DNA from: an uncultured Clostridia bacterium
Lineage (GTDB): Bacteria > Bacillota > Clostridia > TANB77 > CAG-508
Assembly (NCBI GenBank): GCA_947599825.1
Contig: CANQFS010000018.1
Coordinates: 1-32,147, forward strand
Length of the DNA stretch: 32,147 nucleotides
Direction of reading: 5' to 3'
Shown: one piece after another, positions 28,349 through 32,147 of the stretch
Position numbering within the stretch: position 1 is the first letter of the stretch
How the letters are laid out: each line of letters opens with the position of its first letter
Translations under genes and position numbers: made by a program
Notes under the pieces: model-generated
What the model saw: the letters and a program-made list of their open reading frames with translations, nothing else
Told to the model about the DNA's origin: nothing
Databases searched by the model: none

Positions 28349-28432
28349 AGAAAATGAGAAACCACAAACGTGGTTGCCTATTTAATATGTAAAAACACAT
28401 CGAAACGGGCAAAGTTACAGATGTGTTTTTTA
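28349..28432 (+). ncRNA. Candidate small RNA of about 85 nt with an embedded 12-codon ORF
   Basis: Transcription from the consensus promoter would begin near 28349 and end at the terminator at 28391-28430. The RNA folds as an AACCAC/GTGGTT hairpin followed by the terminator stem. It contains ATG at 28354 and an ORF MRNHKRGCLFNM ending TAA at 28392; the ribosome site (TAGGTAG) is poor. I do not recognise an Rfam family (not 6S, SRP, tmRNA or a riboswitch core I know). A type I toxin-antitoxin antisense RNA, a leader-like peptide or a trans-acting sRNA are all possible. Confidence 0.6.
28391..28432 (+). terminator. Intrinsic terminator of the small-RNA locus
   Basis: AAAAACACATC (28391-28401) and GATGTGTTTTT (28420-28430) form a perfect 11-bp stem with an 18-base loop and a T-run. 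The symmetric A/T arms make it usable on the other strand as well. Confidence 0.85.
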
Positions 28433-28565
28433 TTGTTTTATTTGCTTTTGCTCAAAATAATAACTATTGCATCTACTTTTCTCATTTTCTATGTTACATA
28501 GTCTATCTTATTTTTCGTTCTTTGTCTAGCGAACATTTAAAATTTTTACAAAAAATTTGTTCTTA

Positions 28566-29024
28566 TTATTTTTTTAGTTTTTCTACTATTTTTTCTAAAC
28601 ATTCTTGTATTTCTTTTGCGCAATGCTTGTATACATTTAAATCATAACCCCAAGGGTCTTTAATGTCTAAGTCTTGCATATCTTTATCTATTCCTACATA
28701 TTCTTTCATAGTATAGACTTTTCCTTTTAGTTCTGGGTATAAATATAGTACGCTTTGCTTGTGATTGTTTGTTGCACACAAAATTATATCCATTTCTTTT
28801 ATTTTTGAGTCTCTAATATTGGTAGCTTTATGAGTTGTAATGTCTACATTATAGTCTTTCATAGCATCAATTGCATTATATGTTGCTTCATCTCCTGTTT
28901 CTGCATAAATTCCACAAGAACAAATTTCTGCTTCTATTTTTTCTTCCTGCAACATTTTTTTTAGCATTCCTTCTGCCATTGCACTTCTACATATATTTCC
29001 TGTACATATAAACATAATTTTCAT
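28566..29024 (-). CDS. Low-molecular-weight protein tyrosine phosphatase family
   Basis: The 152 residues start MKIMFICTGNICRSAMAEG, the complete CX5R(S/T) active-site loop of the LMW-PTP family (Cys7, Arg13). The general-acid aspartate is in DPWGYD near 123. Bacterial members dephosphorylate tyrosine or arginine; I cannot tell which here. In clostridia this gene is often in a cluster with prfA, prmC and sua5; prfA and a ZIP transporter are nearby, but prmC and sua5 are not in the window. Confidence 0.9.
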   Translation of the reverse strand: MKIMFICTGNICRSAMAEGMLKKMLQEEKIEAEICSCGIYAETGDEATYNAIDAMKDYNVDITTHKATNIRDSKIKEMDIILCATNNHKQSVLYLYPELKGKVYTMKEYVGIDKDMQDLDIKDPWGYDLNVYKHCAKEIQECLEKIVEKLKK

Positions 29025-29056
29025 AATTTTAATATCCCTTTCTTGCTTTTATTTAG

Positions 29057-29215
29057 TACCATTAGGGACGTTTCCTAAAGGTACATTTAGTGAAAAAACG
29101 TTATTTTAGTTGATAATACCTAAAATAACGCTAAAAAATAAAATTTAAGGTGCTTTTTTTCTAATTTACTTTAAATATCTTAGCAATGTACCTTTAGGAA
29201 ACGTCCCTAATGGTA
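29057..29215. mobile_element. MITE-like element with 31-bp perfect terminal inverted repeats
   Basis: The ends TACCATTAGGGACGTTTCCT... (29057-29087) and ...AGGAAACGTCCCTAATGGTA (29185-29215) are perfect 31-bp inverted repeats around 97 bases without a gene. An internal hairpin CGTTATTTTAG/CTAAAATAACG is present. The right half is similar to 24735-24838. No clear target-site duplication is seen, though GTACC/GGTAC strings flank both ends. The element lies 23 bases from the stop of the ZIP gene and may end its transcript. Confidence 0.75.
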
Positions 29216-29238
29216 CCCAATGGTACACCAATGCATCA

Positions 29239-29982
29239 TCAGAGAGACATCGCTAGCATGCCTAGTAGGAAGCCAAATATGTTGCCTACTGCTGTCATTC
29301 TGCCACGGTACAAACTATTTGATTCTGGCATTAGTTCTCCTGACACGATGTATAACATAGCTCCTGCTGCAAAGCTTAAACACATGCTGATTATTTCTTT
29401 TGAAATTCCGCCTACTAATGCTCCAAAGAAGGCTCCTATTCCTGTTGTTACTCCAGATAGTATGACGTAGATGACTACTTTTATTTTTCCCATTCCGCCA
29501 TTTTTCATTGGAACTGCCATGGATATTCCTTCTGGTATGTCATGTAGACAAATTGCTATTGCAAGTGAATAGCCTAATGTTATGGAAGCACCAAATCCTG
29601 ATCCAATGGCTAAACCTTCTGGAAAGTTATGCAAAGCAAGACCTATGCTAACTATTATTCCTGTTTTTAATAGGCTACTTGCTGTATTTTTTCTTACTGG
29701 ATTTTTATTAAATTTGTTTTGTACTAGAATGTCACAGATAATCATGGTAAGAACCCCAAACATAATGCCAACTAGCACGTTTAAGATACTTGCCATTTCC
29801 ATTGCTTCTGGTATTAAGTCGAAACAGATAATGGCTAGCATTAAGCCAGAGGCAAATGCTAGAACAAAACTTAAGAATTTATTTGATGTTTTTTTGAAGC
29901 ATACTCCTATTATGCCTCCTATTGTTGTTCCAAAAGTTCCAAAAAATAAGCCTATTAGTGTTGTTTTTATTAAATATTCCAA
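29239..29982 (-). CDS. ZIP family metal (zinc) transporter
   Basis: This protein of about 247 residues has eight hydrophobic segments and both ZIP metal-site motifs: LHNFPEGLAIGSGF in TM4 and LHDIPEGISMAVP in TM5. ZIP proteins import zinc or other divalent metals. The ORF track starts at GTG 29991, but AAGGAG overlaps that codon. TTG at 29982-29980 (LEYLIKTTL) lies 8 bases after AAGGAG and is the better start. A histidine-rich loop is not visible. It follows prfA on the same strand after a 236-base gap with tandem repeats. Confidence 0.9.
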   Translation of the reverse strand: MEYLIKTTLIGLFFGTFGTTIGGIIGVCFKKTSNKFLSFVLAFASGLMLAIICFDLIPEAMEMASILNVLVGIMFGVLTMIICDILVQNKFNKNPVRKNTASSLLKTGIIVSIGLALHNFPEGLAIGSGFGASITLGYSLAIAICLHDIPEGISMAVPMKNGGMGKIKVVIYVILSGVTTGIGAFFGALVGGISKEIISMCLSFAAGAMLYIVSGELMPESNSLYRGRMTAVGNIFGFLLGMLAMSL

Positions 29983-30040
29983 TTGTAACACTCCTTATAT
30001 ATTTTCTTTTTACTATTTTATTGTTAAGGCTTATTTTTAT

Positions 30041-30164
30041 TCTTATTTTTTTATTACTTAAAATTCCATATTTTTTACTACTTTTTTAATTTTTTCTAGC
30101 TATCTTATTTTTTTATTACTTAAATTTTATGCTTTTTGCTACTTTTTTAATTTTTTCTAGCTAT
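30041..30164. repeat. Tandem duplication of a 61-62 bp AT-rich unit
   Basis: TCTTATTTTTTTATTACTTA...CTTTTTTAATTTTTTCTAGC occurs twice in a row (about 30041-30102 and 30103-30163), with a third start at 30163. The units differ at a few positions in the middle. It lies between prfA and the ZIP gene. Confidence 0.8.
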
Positions 30165-30227
30165 CTTATTTTTAAAGTTATACACGATTTGGTAATTTTA
30201 ACCCTGCCCCCTAAATTTTCTAGGTTT

Positions 30228-31286
30228 TTATTCTTCGCCTTTTAGACGTTCGGCTCTATCGGCTGCAATTAGGTTGTCTATCATTTCGTCTAAGTTTCCA
30301 TTTAGGAAGTCTTCAAATTGATATACGTTGAAACCGATTCTATGGTCTGTTATACGACCTTGTGGATAGTTATAAGTACGAATTTTTTCGCTTCTATCTC
30401 CTGAACCTACTTGGCTTTTTCTTTCGTTTGCTATTTCACTGTCTCTTTTTTGTTTTTCGATTTCGTATAAACGTGAACGAAGTAGTCTCATGGCATATTC
30501 TCTGTTTTGTACTTGTGAGCGTTCTGTTTGACATTCTGCTACTATTCCTGTTGGAACGTGAATTAGTCTTACTGCAGATGATGTTTTGTTTACGTGTTGT
30601 CCTCCTGCTCCTGATGCTCTATATACTTCCATTTTGATGTCTGCTGGGTTGATGTCTATTTCTACATCTTCTACTTCTGGAAGTACGGCAACTGTTGCTG
30701 TTGATGTATGAATTCTTCCACTACTTTCTGTGTCTGGTACACGTTGTACACGGTGTACTCCACTTTCAAATTTTAGTCTACTGAAGGCTCCTTTTCCTGT
30801 TATCATAAATGATATTTCTTTGTAACCTCCTAGACCTGTTTCATTTTCGTTTACTACTTCTAGTTTCCAATGCTTTTTTTCTGCATACATACTATACATT
30901 CTAAATAGTGTTCCTGCAAATAGGGCTGCTTCTTCTCCTCCTGCTCCACCACGGATTTCACATATGACGTTTTTGTCGTCGTCTGGGTCTTTTGGTATTA
31001 ATAGTATTTTTAATTCTTCTTCTATTTTTGGCATTAGCTCTTTGTTTGATAACATTTCTTCTTCTGCTAAGTCTTTCATTTCTGGGTCATTCATCATTTC
31101 TTTTGCTTCTTCATAAGCTTGTTTTGCTTTTTTATATTCTCTATATTTTTGCACAACTGGTTCTATTTCTGCATGTTCTTTCATATATTCGCGCCATTCA
31201 TTTGTTCTTGCAATGACTTCTGGGTCACTAATTTTGGCTGTTAATTCTTCATAACGCTTTTCTACTGTTTCTAATTTGTCAAACAT
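30228..31286 (-). CDS. prfA: Peptide chain release factor 1 (UAA/UAG)
   Basis: RF1 ends translation at UAA and UAG. The 352 residues carry the GGQ catalytic motif ([16 protein letters not shown], about 230) and the codon-recognition loop as [14 protein letters not shown]; the PxT motif reads PDT where PAT/PET/PVT are common, so x is Asp. The upstream [10 protein letters not shown] and downstream [23 protein letters not shown] blocks are typical. The ATG follows AAAGGAATG. A promoter lies about 80 bases upstream. prmC, which methylates RF1 and often follows it, is not present. Confidence 0.95.
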   Translation of the reverse strand: MFDKLETVEKRYEELTAKISDPEVIARTNEWREYMKEHAEIEPVVQKYREYKKAKQAYEEAKEMMNDPEMKDLAEEEMLSNKELMPKIEEELKILLIPKDPDDDKNVICEIRGGAGGEEAALFAGTLFRMYSMYAEKKHWKLEVVNENETGLGGYKEISFMITGKGAFSRLKFESGVHRVQRVPDTESSGRIHTSTATVAVLPEVEDVEIDINPADIKMEVYRASGAGGQHVNKTSSAVRLIHVPTGIVAECQTERSQVQNREYAMRLLRSRLYEIEKQKRDSEIANERKSQVGSGDRSEKIRTYNYPQGRITDHRIGFNVYQFEDFLNGNLDEMIDNLIAADRAERLKGEE

Positions 31287-31362
31287 ATACTTTTTACATT
31301 CCTTTCCATTTTTTCACACAGTGTAATGATTTATCTCATTTACCTGTAGTGCTTTCTTGCCT

Positions 31363-31391
31363 ATTATACTATATGTTTTCAATTTATTCAA
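31363..31391 (-). promoter_or_regulatory. Sigma-A-type promoter of prfA
   Basis: Minus-strand TTGAAT (31391-31386), a 17-base spacer and TATAAT (31368-31363) lie about 77 bases before the prfA start. Confidence 0.78.
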
Positions 31392-31483
31392 TAGGAATAT
31401 CACCTTTTTATATTCATTATAGAACAGGTAATGTTTTTATACAGTTGTCTTCCTTTAAGTAGAATTTTCATACTATATAAAAA

Positions 31484-31520
31484 AGGTGTTTCCAGCGTTC
31501 AAAAATGGAACGAAAAGGCC
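31484..31520. repeat. Second copy of the 795-860 repeat element
   Basis: GGTGTTTCCAGCGTTC and AAAAATGGAACGAAAAGGCC align with GGTGTCCCCAGTGTTCCAAAATGGAACAAAAAGG at 816-850. The core CGTTCAAAAATGGAACG is palindromic. Both copies lie near Rpn genes. Confidence 0.6.
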
Positions 31521-31523
31521 AAA

Positions 31524-31548
31524 CAAAAAAACGACAGTTTTTGTCGTC
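31524..31548 (-). terminator. Terminator of the Rpn gene
   Basis: ACGACA (31531-31536) and TGTCGT (31542-31547) form a short stem. On the minus strand a run of seven T follows it, about 70 bases after the Rpn stop. Confidence 0.65.
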
Positions 31549-31616
31549 TTTTGTATTGTAAAATATTTATGTTTTATTTTTATATTATAAAAAAGTATTT
31601 TAGAATAATAAATATA

Positions 31617-32147
31617 TTATAATTTTTCTACTTCTTCTTTTGTTAATCCTGTTATTTTTGATATTTTTTCAATAGACATATTTTCTTGTTTTAATTTTTT
31701 TGCTATTTTTATTTCTGTTTCTTTCATGCCGTTCTTTTTTTCCGTTGTTCTAGTCCGTTTTTCTAGACCTTCCTTCAAGCCATCTTCTCTTGCATACCTT
31801 AGCCCGCTTTTCTCATCTCTTATTGCTTTTTCTCTTAATTCTGCTACTCTTTTTAATTCTTTATCTTTACTTATTTTTTCTAATTCATTCATTGCTTCTT
31901 TTATTTCTTCGTTCTCATTCATTATTTTTGATACCTCACTTTCGTTAGGATTATCTAAAAACATTACCCATTGTGCTAATTTATTATTGGGGTCTTTTTT
32001 TAGTATCTCCCTTGCTTTTGGTATCTCAATTATATAAAATTCTAATACATCTGTCAACACTATTTGCTTACCTGTGCTTACTTCTGTTATTTTCCATTTT
32101 GTACTTAATTCTTCAATTTCTTTTGTTTTTTCTATTTCATAATCTAG
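31617..32147 (-). CDS. Rpn family nuclease/transposase, 3' part, with three +1 frame changes at CGG codons
   Basis: The frame enters at the window edge (LDYEIEKTKEIEELSTKWKI) and runs to a TAA at 31617. It holds the C-terminal half of an Rpn/PDDEXK transposase: LTDVLEFYIIEIPKA, a helical region, and a tail KIAKKLKQENMSIEKISKITGLTKEEVEKL that resembles a small helix-turn-helix. Zero-frame translation gives GLEKRTRTTEKKNGMKE, which breaks the 4-residue glycine period usual in this family. Skipping one C at each of 31757, 31744 and 31731 gives GLEKGLEQGKKEGMKE, which restores the period and returns to the original frame (three +1 steps). ORF callers would miss this. The Met at 32060 in the track is internal; the true start is outside the window. 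Confidence 0.88.
   Translation of the reverse strand, partial: LDYEIEKTKEIEELSTKWKITEVSTGKQIVLTDVLEFYIIEIPKAREILKKDPNNKLAQWVMFLDNPNESEVSKIMNENEEIKEAMNELEKISKDKELKRVAELREKAIRDEKSGLRYAREDGLKEGLEKRTRTTEKKNGMKETEIKIAKKLKQENMSIEKISKITGLTKEEVEKL
31729..31757 (-). other. Cluster of three CGG +1 frame-change sites in the Rpn tail
   Basis: The minus strand reads GAA AAA C GGA CTA GAA CAA C GGA AAA AAA GAA C GGC ATG. Each extra C sits directly before a GGN glycine codon. In the frame in use on arrival, each site presents CGG (31757-31755, 31744-31742, 31731-31729). Confidence 0.88.

Larger units (their letters stand above)
28251..28565. other. Intergenic region between pcrA and the phosphatase gene
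   Basis: These 315 bases contain the plus-strand promoter, micro-ORF and terminator described below. A 15-codon minus-strand ORF (MRKVDAIVIILSKSK, about 28440-28487) is also present but lacks a clear ribosome site. Confidence 0.5.
31287..31616. other. Intergenic region between prfA and the Rpn gene
   Basis: These 330 bases hold the prfA promoter (31363-31391), a copy of the GTTC(C)AAAATGGAAC repeat (31484-31520) and the terminator of the Rpn gene (31524-31548). The 63-aa plus-strand ORF crosses all of these and is not a gene. Confidence 0.55.

Noticed and set aside
28440-28487. 15-codon minus-strand ORF (MRKVDAIVIILSKSK) as a toxin
   Set aside because: It is very short and has no clear ribosome site or promoter; kept only as a possibility in the small-RNA finding.

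Overview
The window is very AT-rich, with AGGAGG-type ribosome binding sites, near-consensus sigma-A promoters, spoIIE and two CotF-like spore coat genes. This points to a rod-shaped, endospore-forming, low-GC Firmicute of the class Clostridia, probably an uncultivated (gut-type) lineage. Most genes lie on the minus strand.

Layout. Both ends lie inside Rpn-family (PD-(D/E)XK nuclease/transposase) genes and share an identical 31-bp stretch. From low to high coordinates: an Rpn 5' part (1-392); spoIIE (878-3370); a small membrane-anchored unknown (3766-4290); a two-gene operon of giant surface proteins with SdrD-B-like domains (4517-14400, promoter near 14530); a two-gene plus-strand unit of unknown function (14839-15533); the cell-shape/division operon DUF4321-radC-mreB-mreC-mreD-pbp2-minC, transcribed from about 22140 down to 15619; mecA on the plus strand (22326-22949); an M23 endopeptidase; two coat proteins; a HAD 5'-nucleotidase-like gene; pcrA (25907-28250); a compact small-RNA/micro-ORF locus on the plus strand (about 28314-28430); a low-molecular-weight phosphatase; a ZIP metal transporter; prfA; and the 3' part of an Rpn gene (31617-32147).

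Main observation. Three conserved genes contain single-base +1 frame disruptions, five in total, and every one is the same: an extra C in front of a conserved glycine codon, so that the zero-frame codon at the break is CGG. mreB breaks at ML-(C)GGA-RTP, pcrA at SFR-(C)GGA-AD, and the Rpn tail has three in a row (EK-(C)GGA-LEQ-(C)GGA-KKE-(C)GGC-MKE). The three Rpn shifts cancel to +3, so an ordinary ORF caller sees one open frame with a nonsense stretch. By hand count CGG is otherwise almost absent as an in-frame codon: one other instance in roughly 9,000 codons, codon 5 of the 174-aa unknown. Yet the string CGG occurs out of frame about forty times in intact genes. This frame-specific pattern fits +1 ribosomal frameshifting (or quadruplet decoding) at an unassigned or starved CGG codon. 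Random sequencing error and ordinary gene decay fit it poorly.

Secondary themes are a family of intergenic palindromes with GGGACG/GGGGAC cores (one is a 159-bp MITE-like element, one forms the 3' end of mreC), a recent 54-bp in-frame tandem duplication of the mreB 3' end, and minC without an adjacent minD.
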